Below, one piece after another: positions 8,502 through 17,068 of a stretch of DNA of 64,000 nucleotides. Below the pieces are notes generated by a model. It searched no databases and had not been told where the DNA came from. It worked only from the letters and a program-made list of their open reading frames with translations. Positions within the stretch are counted from its first letter, which is position 1. The number at the start of each line of letters is the position of its first letter. The position numbers and the translations under genes were made by a program. Source of the stretch: JBCBGF01 sp038526915 (GTDB taxonomy: Bacteria > Pseudomonadota > Alphaproteobacteria > Rhodobacterales > Rhodobacteraceae). The stretch covers positions 124,001 through 188,000 of the forward strand of contig JBCBGF010000002.1 in NCBI GenBank assembly GCA_038526915.1. The letters run 5' to 3'.

Positions 8502-9320
8502 CTACTGCGCGACCTGATCCACGCGGACCCGTGCATCTAGAGACTCCGTGCCTGCGCCCTGCGCAATGCCACGGATGGGGGCGGCTTCTTCGGCGTCCGC
8601 GCCTGATCCGAGCCTGACGTAGTTCTCGTTCGGACTGATCCCGTTAGAGGCATCGAAGCCCACCCATCCCAGATCCGGCACGAAAATCTCGGCCCAGGCG
8701 TGGCTGGCCTCATGCGGCCCTTCTTCTTCAGACGCGTAAAGGTATCCGGTGGCATAGCGGGCGGGCATATCAAGCGTCAGGGCGCACGCGATGATCGTGT
8801 GCGCATGGTCCTGGCAGACACCGTGGCCCAAGGCCAAAGCCTCTTTCGCAGTGGTCTTATGGTTGGTCTGCCCTGGCGTGTAGGCAATCGCTTCGGCCAC
8901 GGCGACGCACAGCTTATGGGCGCGGGCGAGGTGATCTGTCGGCCCTGTACTTTCCACAGCAGACTTGGCCAATGCGGTGATGGCGCTGTCTGCGCGGGTG
9001 TAGTGGGTCGGGCGCAAATAGGCCTCGGGCACCATGCGTTCGCGGTGGCCGCGCAGAACACCGTTCAGATCGACCGTCTCGACTTCACCGGTCACGCGCA
9101 CCACTAGGTCTTCCACCGGCCCAAGAAGGGTGATCGTATCGACCCAGTCGCCAGCCCCATCGCGGAAGCCCGCACCACGTTCCGCGCCTTCCACTTCAAC
9201 TTGCCACGAAATGACGCTTTGCCCCTCAAAGGCCGAAGGTGTCAGGCGATGGCTTTGCACCACGCCGCGCATCGTTGGCTCAAACCGGTAGACCGTTTCA
9301 TGCGCAATCTTCAGCCTCAT
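8502..9320 (-). CDS. Transglutaminase-like cysteine peptidase domain protein
   Basis: 272-residue protein with an N-terminal beta-rich domain (bacterial transglutaminase-like N-terminal region, about residues 1-80) and a transglutaminase-like core. The catalytic triad is visible: Cys in GHGVCQDHAH, His in EASHAWAEIF and Asp in GFDASNG. Proteins like this act as cysteine peptidases, amidases or cross-linkers; the true substrate is unknown. It is the last gene of a three-gene operon with the alpha-E protein (4-base overlap) and the permuted ATP-grasp enzyme. Comparative genomics by others has proposed that such sets make or process a peptide tag. No signal sequence is apparent, so it probably acts in the cytoplasm. 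Confidence 0.9.
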   Translation of the reverse strand: MRLKIAHETVYRFEPTMRGVVQSHRLTPSAFEGQSVISWQVEVEGAERGAGFRDGAGDWVDTITLLGPVEDLVVRVTGEVETVDLNGVLRGHRERMVPEAYLRPTHYTRADSAITALAKSAVESTGPTDHLARAHKLCVAVAEAIAYTPGQTNHKTTAKEALALGHGVCQDHAHTIIACALTLDMPARYATGYLYASEEEGPHEASHAWAEIFVPDLGWVGFDASNGISPNENYVRLGSGADAEEAAPIRGIAQGAGTESLDARVRVDQVAQ

Positions 9321-10270
9321 CGCATATCCCCGCTGAGGTAGACGGTGTGGATGGCGTTTGACACCTGCGCGATGTCATTGATCGTGCGGCCTAGAAACTC
9401 GTGCAGGCCTTCTTCGAAGATGTCATCCACCGTCAACTCACAAAGCCCGCCCACCAACGCGCGGGCCAAGGTCTGGGCTTCAGTGGTTCTGCCATAGCCG
9501 CGGGCCAGCCGGTCGAGATGCTCCATCGCGTCCTCGGACGCTTTGATAAGACCGCGCGGGGATTGTCTGTTGAGCACCAGGAAGTCGATGATCTTGGCAG
9601 GCGTCACCTCGCCACCATAGGCCCAGTTAAAGGACCTTTGCGCCGACAAAGCCCGAAGGAGCGTTGTCCATTGATAGTTGTCGATGCCCGACCCGACATA
9701 GCTCGCCTCGGGCAACAGCACGTAGTACTTCACATCCAGAAGCCGCGCGGTGGCATCACCGCGTTCCAGCGCGAAGCCCAGGTTCATGAAGGCATAGCCA
9801 TCATTGCGTAACTGCGTGTCGTCAATGGCGCCACGAACGAGGGCGGCCTGGCGCGTTGTCCAGTCCACCAGATCGGCGATAGCCAGTTTTGAGCGTTCAG
9901 TTCTGCGCAATTCGCGCATTTCCTGAAAGCCGGTGTTGAGAGCGTCCCAGACCTGGCCTGTCAGTGCGGTGCGAACGATGCGCCCGTTTTCCCGGGCCGC
10001 CTCGATACAGGACGCCACAGATGACGGGTTGTCGACGTCGAAGAACAGAAAGCTTTCGACATTACGTTGGCCGACATCGCCATATTTCGCCTTGAACGCA
10101 TCCACCTTGCCTGCCGCTTGCAAGATGGCGTCCCATTCGTTTCGAAAGCCACCGCCGATATTAGGGATAAGCGCGTTGCGGGAACCAACCTCCAAAAGGC
10201 GCGCGACGGTTTCGGCCCGCTCCATATAGCGGCCGATCCAGAACAGGTTTGCAGCGGTCCGGCTTAGCAT
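9317..10270 (-). CDS. Alpha-E domain protein
   Basis: 317-residue, almost wholly helical protein of the alpha-E family. It starts with MLSRTAANLFWIGRYMERAE, the standard opening of this family, and carries repeated acidic and arginine-rich helices. No catalytic function is established for alpha-E proteins. They occur next to circularly permuted ATP-grasp enzymes and transglutaminase-like proteins, and this operon shows just that order, with a 4-base gap to the ATP-grasp gene upstream and a 4-base overlap with the transglutaminase gene downstream. Tight coupling suggests that the three proteins act as a complex or in stoichiometric amounts. Confidence 0.9.
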   Translation of the reverse strand: MLSRTAANLFWIGRYMERAETVARLLEVGSRNALIPNIGGGFRNEWDAILQAAGKVDAFKAKYGDVGQRNVESFLFFDVDNPSSVASCIEAARENGRIVRTALTGQVWDALNTGFQEMRELRRTERSKLAIADLVDWTTRQAALVRGAIDDTQLRNDGYAFMNLGFALERGDATARLLDVKYYVLLPEASYVGSGIDNYQWTTLLRALSAQRSFNWAYGGEVTPAKIIDFLVLNRQSPRGLIKASEDAMEHLDRLARGYGRTTEAQTLARALVGGLCELTVDDIFEEGLHEFLGRTINDIAQVSNAIHTVYLSGDMR

Positions 10271-10274
10271 CCCA

Positions 10275-11720
10275 TCACTCCGCCATAACCCAGGTGTCTT
10301 TGACGCCGCCGCCCTGGCTGGAGTTCACGACCAGCGATCCTTCGGTCAGGGCCACACGGGTCAATCCACCCGGCACAAGTTCCACCTGTTCCCCGACCAA
10401 GCAATAGGGGCGCAGATCGACATGGCGCGGGGCGATCCCTTGCTCGACAAACGTCGGGCAGGTCGACAGGGCGAGCGTTGGTTGGGCGATGTAATTGCCA
10501 GGATTTTCGCGGATCTTTTCGGCAAAGGCAGCGACCTGTTCCTTGGTGGATCTCGGGCCCACCAGCATGCCGTACCCGCCGGATCCGTGAACCTCCTTCA
10601 CCACCAAATCGGCGAGGTGGTCCAGCACATAGGCGCGATCGTCAGGCTTGGCGCATTGCCATGTCGGCACGTTCTTCAAGATCGGTTCTTCGCCCAGGTA
10701 GAAACGGATCATCTCGGGCACAAAGGTATATATCGCCTTGTCATCGGCCACACCGGCACCGGGCGCGCTGGCCAGCGCCACACCGCCTGAGCGGTAAACG
10801 TTCATCAGGCCCGGCACACCGAGCATTGAGTCCGGCCGGAAACAGAGCGGGTCGAGATACGCATCGTCGATCCGGCGATAGATGACATCCACCCGCTTCG
10901 GCCCCTCAGTCGTCCGCATCCAGCAATAGTCGCCTTCGACAAAGAGGTCGGCCGCTTCGACCAGTTCGATGCCCATCATGTCGGCCAAAAACGAGTGCTC
11001 GTAATAGGCCGAATTGAAATGCCCCGGCGTCAGGATGACAACGCAAGGCTCACCATCACATTTGACGGGGGCCACGGACTCCAGCGTCCGCCGCAGGATT
11101 TTCGGATAGGTCTCCACCGGCGCAATCCGATTTTCGCGGAAAAGCTGCGGGAACATCCGCATCATGATCTCGCGGTTCTGCAGCATGTAGGAAACGCCGG
11201 AGGGCGTTCGGCAGTTGTCTTCCAACACGAAAAACTCGTCAGGCCCGGTGCGCACCAAGTCGATCCCCACGATATGGCTATAGACCCCGCGGGGCGGTTT
11301 GATCCCGACAACGGCCCGTTCATAGGCCTCATTCCGGTAGACCAGATGTGCGGGCACGCGCCCCGCGCGGATAATCTCGCCCCGGCCATAGACGTCCGCG
11401 AGAAACGCGTTGAGCGCCCGCGCGCGTTGTTTCACACCTTGATCAAGCGTCCGCCATTCGCCGCCCGAAAAGACGCGTGGGAACATGTCAAATGGGATCA
11501 GTCGATCAGGGTCGCCGCCTTCGCCGTAGACGGCAAATGTGATCCCGATCCGGCGAAACAGGGTTTCGGCCTCGGACTGCTTCAACGACCGTAGATCGAG
11601 CGGCATCTCGCCGGCCCAGCTTTCCAGACCGCGATACGGCGATCTGACGGCGTCGCCATCAAACATCTCATTGAAATAAGACGGTGTTTTTTGTCCCTGC
11701 GCACCCATATCATCAGCCAA
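10275..11720 (-). CDS. Circularly permuted ATP-grasp protein
   Basis: 481-residue protein of the permuted ATP-grasp group (formerly DUF404/DUF407). The family landmarks LIPFDMFPRVFSGGEW, HIVGIDLVRTGPDEFFVLEDN, and CRTPSGVSYMLQNRE are present; FVLEDN supplies metal/ATP-binding acids, and the final third includes GSGGYGMLVGP, which resembles the ATP-grasp glycine loop. ATP-grasp enzymes form amide or thioester bonds through acyl phosphates. No substrate is known for this group. It is the promoter-proximal gene of the operon with alpha-E and transglutaminase genes, which suggests a ligase step followed by peptide processing. Start ATG at 11720; MADDMGAQ is probably flexible. Confidence 0.9.
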   Translation of the reverse strand: MADDMGAQGQKTPSYFNEMFDGDAVRSPYRGLESWAGEMPLDLRSLKQSEAETLFRRIGITFAVYGEGGDPDRLIPFDMFPRVFSGGEWRTLDQGVKQRARALNAFLADVYGRGEIIRAGRVPAHLVYRNEAYERAVVGIKPPRGVYSHIVGIDLVRTGPDEFFVLEDNCRTPSGVSYMLQNREIMMRMFPQLFRENRIAPVETYPKILRRTLESVAPVKCDGEPCVVILTPGHFNSAYYEHSFLADMMGIELVEAADLFVEGDYCWMRTTEGPKRVDVIYRRIDDAYLDPLCFRPDSMLGVPGLMNVYRSGGVALASAPGAGVADDKAIYTFVPEMIRFYLGEEPILKNVPTWQCAKPDDRAYVLDHLADLVVKEVHGSGGYGMLVGPRSTKEQVAAFAEKIRENPGNYIAQPTLALSTCPTFVEQGIAPRHVDLRPYCLVGEQVELVPGGLTRVALTEGSLVVNSSQGGGVKDTWVMAE

Positions 11721-11765
11721 ACACGTTTTCCTGTGAAGGAAAAGGGGTGGAGCCGATGTGGCCCT

Positions 11766-12383
11766 CTATTCGTCGGGTGGGATCAGCCCAAGGCCGCGTA
11801 AATAGACACCAATCCCGCTTTCCAGCAGGTCTTCGGCGGGGAAGGGCGACTTTCGGCCTGGGCTGCCCCGCGCGAACAGTTCAACGACGCCGTGGCTCAT
11901 GGCCCAGATATGGGCGGAAAACATCTGGGGCGGGGGGCGTTTTTCCGGTGGGATGTGCTCTGAGAGCGCTTCAGCAGCCTTTTCCAGGACACCGGATGCG
12001 CGATTGGCGACCATTGCCAAATCCGGTGTCCGATTGACCGATATGCCACTTTCAAACATCGCGACGTAGTGGCCTGGGTATTTCTTGGCAAAGGCCAGAT
12101 AGGCGCGTCCGGTGGCTTCAAACGATTCCAAGGCTGATGGCTGACCCGATTGGTAGGCGTATTCCATCAGGTCGGCGAAGATCTCATAGCCCTGGCGGGC
12201 GGCTTCAGTAATCAGATCCTCGCGCCCGGCAAAATGGCGATAGACCGCCGCGGGCGTTACCCCGGCCTGTTTCGCGGCCTCCGACAGCGTAAATCCCGTC
12301 GGCCCCTTCGCCTCGATCAGCTCTAGCGCTGCATCGACCAGGGCCTGGCGCAGATTGCCGTGATGATAGCCGCGTTTAGACAT
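11766..12383 (-). CDS. TetR-family transcriptional regulator
   Basis: 205-residue repressor-type protein. The N-terminal TetR helix-turn-helix spans roughly residues 8-55 (GNLRQALVDAALELIEAKG, then SEAAKQAGVTPAAVYRHF), and the C-terminal half resembles the ligand-binding domain of the WHG/TetR_C_33 type (AYLAFAKKYPGHYVAMFESG). It overlaps the end of ppk2 by eight bases, so both are made from one message. The ligand is unknown. The link with polyphosphate kinase 2 suggests it controls phosphate, storage or fatty-acid metabolism, but that is only inference from position. Confidence 0.88.
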   Translation of the reverse strand: MSKRGYHHGNLRQALVDAALELIEAKGPTGFTLSEAAKQAGVTPAAVYRHFAGREDLITEAARQGYEIFADLMEYAYQSGQPSALESFEATGRAYLAFAKKYPGHYVAMFESGISVNRTPDLAMVANRASGVLEKAAEALSEHIPPEKRPPPQMFSAHIWAMSHGVVELFARGSPGRKSPFPAEDLLESGIGVYLRGLGLIPPDE

Positions 12384-13248
12384 TCCAGAGGTCGGGGCCC
12401 CCGCAGATCGTCGGGTCTGGCGGACAGGCGACCGCCGCGTTCTTCTCAGGGTAGTCGAGGGTATGGATCACGGCGCGGATGGCCGCGATCCTGGCCCGGC
12501 GCTTGTCATCCGTGCGCACGACTGTCCAGGGCGCAGTGGGCGAATGGGACAGGTCAAAGGTTTCTTCGATAGCCTTCGAGTAAGCGTCCCAACGCTTCAG
12601 CCCTTCGACGTCAATACTTGAAAGTTTCCATTGTTTTAGCGGATCGCTTTCACGTTCCAGAAACCGCCGCAACTGCTCTGCCCGCCCCACATTCAGCCAC
12701 AGTTTCACGAAGTGAATGCCTTCGTCGATGATCAGCGTCTCGAACTGCGGGAGCTGGCGAAAGAACACGGCCCGTTCATGCGGTGTGCAAAACTCAAAGA
12801 CATCTTCGACCACGGCGCGATTGTACCAAGACCGGTCGAAAAAGATCATTTCACCATCGCTGGGCAGGTGATCGATATAGCGCTGGAAATACCACTGGCC
12901 GCGTTCCCGGTCAGAGGGTTTCGATAGCGCCACCACCCGTGCCGAGCGGGGGTTAAGATATTCCCGAAACCGCTTGATTGTACCACCTTTTCCAGCTGCA
13001 TCTCGCCCTTCGAACAGGACGACGATCCGCTGACCTGTCTTGTTTACGTGGGCTTGAAGCTTGGCTAGTTCAAGCTGAAGCGCAGCTAGCGTGGTCTCGT
13101 ATTCATCGCGTTTGAGACGCTTGCGATAGGGGTAGGTCGGGTCGATGATGTCGTTCTTGCCTGCCGCGCTGATCGCAGCTTTCAGTTCAGCATTGGCAGG
13201 ATCGTTGTAGAAGGCGCTGATGGCACCGTCATAGGGCAGGGCAGTCAT
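12376..13248 (-). CDS. ppk2: Polyphosphate kinase 2
   Basis: 290-residue PPK2 family enzyme, which uses polyphosphate to phosphorylate nucleoside diphosphates (or the reverse). The P-loop is GRDAAGKGGTIKRF (Walker A GRDAAGKG), followed by the lid region KPSDRERGQWYFQRY and the Walker B-like EMIFFDRSWYNRAVVEDV. The C-terminal LKQWKLSSIDVEGLKRWDAY is typical of class I PPK2, single-domain enzymes. Upstream gene of a two-gene operon with the tetR gene. The 47-base gap to the hydrolase gene upstream contains no hairpin, so read-through from metA is possible. Confidence 0.94.
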   Translation of the reverse strand: MTALPYDGAISAFYNDPANAELKAAISAAGKNDIIDPTYPYRKRLKRDEYETTLAALQLELAKLQAHVNKTGQRIVVLFEGRDAAGKGGTIKRFREYLNPRSARVVALSKPSDRERGQWYFQRYIDHLPSDGEMIFFDRSWYNRAVVEDVFEFCTPHERAVFFRQLPQFETLIIDEGIHFVKLWLNVGRAEQLRRFLERESDPLKQWKLSSIDVEGLKRWDAYSKAIEETFDLSHSPTAPWTVVRTDDKRRARIAAIRAVIHTLDYPEKNAAVACPPDPTICGGPDLWNV

Positions 13249-13295
13249 ATCAGGCCTCGTCCGTTAAGTCTTTGAACCCTATGGTGCAAGATGGC

Positions 13296-14282
13296 CTAGT
13301 GCAATCCGGCCCGGTCTGCCGCACGATCAATTGCGGCCACCGCGGCTTCTGGGTCAACATGGTGTGGCATGTGGCCGACGCCTGGCATGACCGCCAGATT
13401 GGCAGTGTCGACGATATCGGCCAGCGGTGCTGAGTGGATGGTCAGTGGGACGGTTTCATCCGCGTCGCCGTGGAGGAGTTCAATCGGCAGCTCCAGCGTC
13501 GGGTAGCGGGCCGACATTTCGACGACGAACGGCCGCAGGTGATTGACCTGGCGGGCATTTGCCCGGAACGGACCCAAGCGCACGGGCATATAGGGCCCGA
13601 TATGTGCGGCATAGCCATCGGGCATCGGTTGCGGGGCGAATGTCGCGGGCACCGCGGCGTCCAATCGCGACTGCGGCACAAAGGCGCTAATCAGTGGGGC
13701 AACCACGGCACCGCCCAATCGCGTGCCGTTGACCTGGTAGAGCCATCCAAGCTCACCCGGCCACGGCATCGCGACGCCTGCAAAGGTGACCACTGCCGCG
13801 GGATCATGGTCGAGCGCCCAGGCCATGGCGACGATGCCGCCAAACGAGTGGCCGACAACAATGGGCTCAGTGGCACCGAGCTTACGGGCCGCCGCTGCGA
13901 GCATCGCCGCCTGCTCGGCAGGGCTTTCCCCGCGCGGGGCAAACGTCGCCGCATACGCCGGATCGGTGCGATCGGAATATCCAAGGCCAGGACGGTCGAA
14001 GGCAATCACACGATAGCGCTCTGCCAGCCGTGGCATCAGATCATAGGTGAAATCCTGCAGGCTGCCGAAGGCGCCATGGATCAGGACGACATCCGGTCCG
14101 GATCCCATTACCTGCGCATGGACCCGCCGCCCGTCGACATCAATGAATTCACCGCTTGGCGGATATTGCGCCTTTGCCGCGCGCGCGCGGTTTTCGGCCA
14201 CGCGGGACGTCACAACCGCGCCAGCGGCAATCGCAGCGGCGGTGACGGCAAGGCTAAGTGCGGCCAATCTCGTCCATTTCAT
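13296..14282 (-). CDS. Alpha/beta hydrolase, probably membrane-anchored or exported
   Basis: 328-residue alpha/beta hydrolase. An N-terminal hydrophobic segment (about residues 6-26) followed by positively charged residues suggests a membrane anchor with the enzyme in the periplasm. The oxyanion-hole motif HGAFG is near residue 69, the nucleophile elbow GHSFGG places Ser146, the acid is probably the Asp in LLHGDADETVP, and the catalytic His is in GVGHMPHH. Substrate unknown; the closest functional labels would be epoxide hydrolase, lipase or dehalogenase-like. It overlaps the 3' end of metA by 29 bases in another frame, so it may be translated from the metA message. Confidence 0.88.
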   Translation of the reverse strand: MKWTRLAALSLAVTAAAIAAGAVVTSRVAENRARAAKAQYPPSGEFIDVDGRRVHAQVMGSGPDVVLIHGAFGSLQDFTYDLMPRLAERYRVIAFDRPGLGYSDRTDPAYAATFAPRGESPAEQAAMLAAAARKLGATEPIVVGHSFGGIVAMAWALDHDPAAVVTFAGVAMPWPGELGWLYQVNGTRLGGAVVAPLISAFVPQSRLDAAVPATFAPQPMPDGYAAHIGPYMPVRLGPFRANARQVNHLRPFVVEMSARYPTLELPIELLHGDADETVPLTIHSAPLADIVDTANLAVMPGVGHMPHHVDPEAAVAAIDRAADRAGLH

Positions 14283-15174
14283 ACGGCGTGGTCTGGTAAA
14301 TCTCGTTTATCCAGTTGCCATATAGAAGATGGGCATGGCTTCGCCAGCGATTAAGCGGCGCGCGTGTGGGATCGTCGTCGGGGTAGTAATTGACGGGAAC
14401 GTTGATCTCGGCCCCCTGCGCAACATCCCGGTCGTACTCTTGCTTCAGCGTATCGCTGTCATATTCGAAGTGGTTGAAGATATAGAGAGCCCGGTGGCCC
14501 GCATCTTCGACCAGACAGGGGCCGACGTCATCCGACCCAAGCAGCGTTTTCAACCCATCCGCGCCGTTGATCTCATCCTGTTTCATTTCGGTCCAGCGGC
14601 TGACGGGGATCACGCAGTCATCCGAAAACCCGCGCAAGTAAGGGGACGCCGGTGCCAGGTTGCGGTGCCGGAAGCAGCCAAACGCCTTGGCGTCGAGCAT
14701 ATGCTTTTCGACCCCGTGGAAATGGTTGATCATCGCCATCCCACCCCAGCAGACGCCAAAGGTGGATTGGACGTTGGTCTGCGTCCAGTCCATGACCTCG
14801 CGCAGTTCATCCCAATAGGTCACATCTTCGAATGGCATGTGTTCGATGGGGGCCCCGGTGATGATCAGGCCGTCGAACTTCTCCGCCTTCACGTCTTGGA
14901 AGGGGCGGTAAAACTCGGCCATGTGGGCGGCGGCGGTGTTCTTGGTCTGGTGTTCGCTCATCCGGATCAGCGAGAAGTCGATCTGCAGGGGCGTGGCCCC
15001 AATCAGACGTGCAAACTGGTTTTCCGTCTGGATTTTCTTGGGCATCAGGTTCAACAGGCCGATCCGCAGTGGGCGGATGTCCTGCCGGGCCGCGCGCCTG
15101 TCGGACATGACCATCACGCCTTCTTCCGACAAGACGGAATAGGCGGGCAGGTTTTCCGGCAGTGTGATCGGCAT
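14254..15174 (-). CDS. metA: Homoserine O-acyltransferase of MetA type, predicted O-acetyltransferase
   Basis: 306-residue MetA family enzyme activating homoserine for methionine synthesis. The nucleophile is Cys142 (FGVCWGGMAM), and the later His and Glu lie in NHFEYDSDTL. Residue 111 is Glu (TGAPIEHMPFED). In studied MetA enzymes Glu at 111 goes with acetyl-CoA use and Gly with succinyl-CoA use, so this protein is predicted to be an acetyltransferase despite the MetA fold. The ATPase gene lies 41 bases upstream on the same strand; that gap holds a small hairpin with possible pseudoknot pairing. AAGGA ten bases before the ATG serves as ribosome-binding site. Confidence 0.93.
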   Translation of the reverse strand: MPITLPENLPAYSVLSEEGVMVMSDRRAARQDIRPLRIGLLNLMPKKIQTENQFARLIGATPLQIDFSLIRMSEHQTKNTAAAHMAEFYRPFQDVKAEKFDGLIITGAPIEHMPFEDVTYWDELREVMDWTQTNVQSTFGVCWGGMAMINHFHGVEKHMLDAKAFGCFRHRNLAPASPYLRGFSDDCVIPVSRWTEMKQDEINGADGLKTLLGSDDVGPCLVEDAGHRALYIFNHFEYDSDTLKQEYDRDVAQGAEINVPVNYYPDDDPTRAPLNRWRSHAHLLYGNWINEIYQTTPYEMDEIGRT

Positions 15175-15191
15175 CTTGCGTGGTCCTTGCG

Positions 15192-15215
15192 CTCAGACCG
15201 CGTGAGATATGCGGT
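15192..15215 (-). promoter_or_regulatory. Hairpin with possible pseudoknot in metA leader
   Basis: On the reverse strand, ACCGC and GCGGT form a perfect 5-bp stem around the 9-base loop AUAUCUCAC. CUCA in the loop can pair with UGAG one base after the stem, giving an H-type pseudoknot just before the AAGGA ribosome-binding site of metA. It exactly fills the gap between the ATPase stop and metA. SAM-II-type riboswitches are H-type pseudoknots before metA in some alphaproteobacteria, but the conserved core sequence of SAM-II is not recognised here, so this is only a structural suggestion. Confidence 0.3.
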
Positions 15216-16079
15216 TTAGCTTTGGGCCTCAAGGGCAGCCGTAACGAGCCTGTCCAGATCGTCCGGCGTTGCGACCCTGGCCACATCTGCGGCCTGCACC
15301 GTGATCCCCCACTTGTCAGCCATCGCCCGGTAGCGCGGCTGACGGTGGGCCAAGGCGCGGGCATAGGTCCAGCGCACGAAGGCGTCGGGATCGACGGCGT
15401 CCTCGGTATCGTCGGTCTGCGCCAGGTAATCGGCCCAGGCGGCGCGCAGAAAATCAGGTTGGTAGTACATGGGCTTTGGCGCGCGATCGAAACGCTGGAT
15501 CAATTCTTGCGTATGGGCCTCGGACCCTTCGATCCAAACTGGCAGCAGATGTTCTGTCAGCTTGGTCAGGACCGGGTCGGCGGGATCATCGGGCTCCACC
15601 ACTTCGCACAACGAGCCTGAGCTGTCGCAGACGAAATGGTCATAGTCATAAAGCCGCTTCGCGCTGTCGATGAATTGCGCCGTGTCGAGCATCGCGTTGA
15701 TCTCGGCCTGGCGGTGCAGTTCCTGCCGGCGCATGTATTCCGCAAAGGGCAGGCCACCCTTGGCGGGGTCACCGGGCTTGCCGAGGTACATTGAGAGGGG
15801 GGCCAGATTGTCGAACGTGATGTTCGACGCGATGTAGATCGAATCCGACCGCAGGAGTTCCGCCAGATAGGGCACCCGCATCGCTTCGGCCTTGAAGCTG
15901 TCGGCGATATGTTCGCCCATGTACCGCGTGCCGATCCGGTAATCGACCGAGTAGTGAAACCATCCCCCCGACGCCCGCAGCAGGTTTGACACATGGGTTT
16001 TACCCAATCCAGACATTCCAAATAGAAGGATGCGTTTGGACCTGGCCTCGGACCAGTCTTGGGCGGAATGATAGATCAT
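15216..16079 (-). CDS. P-loop ATPase of unknown role
   Basis: 287-residue protein with a clear Walker A motif, GMSGLGKTH, at about residues 21-29, close to the N-terminus. The rest (VDYRIGTRYMGEHI, then DHFVCDSSGSLCEV with a possible Walker B aspartate) resembles nucleoside or shikimate kinase-like folds, but I recognise no defined kinase family. I prefer the ATG at 16079 (MIYHSAQDW) because the P-loop then lies at a usual distance from the N-terminus; an upstream ATG at 16115 would add twelve unconserved residues. It precedes metA by 41 bases on the same strand, so a link to methionine metabolism is possible but unproven. Confidence 0.7.
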   Translation of the reverse strand: MIYHSAQDWSEARSKRILLFGMSGLGKTHVSNLLRASGGWFHYSVDYRIGTRYMGEHIADSFKAEAMRVPYLAELLRSDSIYIASNITFDNLAPLSMYLGKPGDPAKGGLPFAEYMRRQELHRQAEINAMLDTAQFIDSAKRLYDYDHFVCDSSGSLCEVVEPDDPADPVLTKLTEHLLPVWIEGSEAHTQELIQRFDRAPKPMYYQPDFLRAAWADYLAQTDDTEDAVDPDAFVRWTYARALAHRQPRYRAMADKWGITVQAADVARVATPDDLDRLVTAALEAQS

Positions 16080-16138
16080 GTCGGTTCCCTCGTCGCGCCG
16101 TGTGGTAGCGGCCAAGGGGCCGACGGGCCAGCGTTATT

Positions 16139-17068
16139 TCAGCCCGGTTCGCGTTTCGACGGCATCCTGTTGCGGGCGCGCAGGATCCGTCGGTCAAGGA
16201 TCAGCAGGCCCAGCGCCAGGATCGCGAACCCGGCATAGGCGCGGGGGCCGAGGTCTTCGTTCAGGACAATCGCACCCAGAACGATGGCGACCGGTGGGAT
16301 CAGGAGCGTGCAGAGCAACAGGTTCCCAGACCCGGCCATGGCGAGAACCCGGTAGTACAAGAGATATGCGAAAGCGGTGCCAATCAGCGCATAGTACCCG
16401 ATCGCGGCCCAGGTGCGCGGGGCAAGATCCAGCGAGATCGGGCCATCTACGACCCAAGCGACCGGGATCATGACCAAGGCGGACCCGGTCAGCATGCCAG
16501 CGGCGGCCACTTGCGGCGGCTGGTCCGATAGCTGGATGCGCGCCCATGCGCCGGCGCAGGCGTATGAGATGGTACCGCCGAGAACAGCAAGCTGGGCGAG
16601 TGAGCGCAGGTCGAGATCGACGAGGTTTGACAATCCGATGGCTGTTGCCACGCCGGTGAAGCCCAGGCCTACACCGATCACCCGGCGCAGGGTCAGGCGT
16701 TCGTCGGCAAACACGATGGCTGCAACGATGACCCCAAAGATCGCGGTCGCCGCGTTCAGGATCGATGTCAGCCCCGTCTCGATATGAAGCTGGCCCCACG
16801 CCATCAGCGAGAACGGGATCACGTTGTTTAGAAGGCCCATCACGAGAAACGCCACCCAAACGCGCGGCTTCCGGGGCAGGGGCAGGCGGCGGACCCCGAT
16901 CACAAGCCATAGTACCAAGGCCGCCCAACCCACCCGGTGGGTCACGGATGTGAGAACCGGGATTTCATCAAGGGCGATCCGGATCGACAGGAACGACGCG
17001 CCCCAGATCGTGGACAACAGGATCAGTTCCGCCCAGGCGCGCGAGGTGAGTGTCTTTTGTGGTGCCAT
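16139..17068 (-). CDS. DMT-superfamily (EamA) exporter
   Basis: 309-residue integral membrane protein with about ten hydrophobic segments arranged as two EamA repeats. Signatures include LLSTIWGASFLSIRIALDEIP (key residues WGASFLSIRIALDEIP) in the first helix and AYLLYYRVLAMAGS near the end of the second repeat. These are inner-membrane metabolite exporters, often for amino acids or their relatives. It lies 59 bases upstream of the ATPase-metA pair on the same strand, so it could be an amino-acid exporter of that unit. The C-terminus is basic and cytoplasmic (RRILRARNRMPSKREPG). Confidence 0.88.
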   Translation of the reverse strand: MAPQKTLTSRAWAELILLSTIWGASFLSIRIALDEIPVLTSVTHRVGWAALVLWLVIGVRRLPLPRKPRVWVAFLVMGLLNNVIPFSLMAWGQLHIETGLTSILNAATAIFGVIVAAIVFADERLTLRRVIGVGLGFTGVATAIGLSNLVDLDLRSLAQLAVLGGTISYACAGAWARIQLSDQPPQVAAAGMLTGSALVMIPVAWVVDGPISLDLAPRTWAAIGYYALIGTAFAYLLYYRVLAMAGSGNLLLCTLLIPPVAIVLGAIVLNEDLGPRAYAGFAILALGLLILDRRILRARNRMPSKREPG

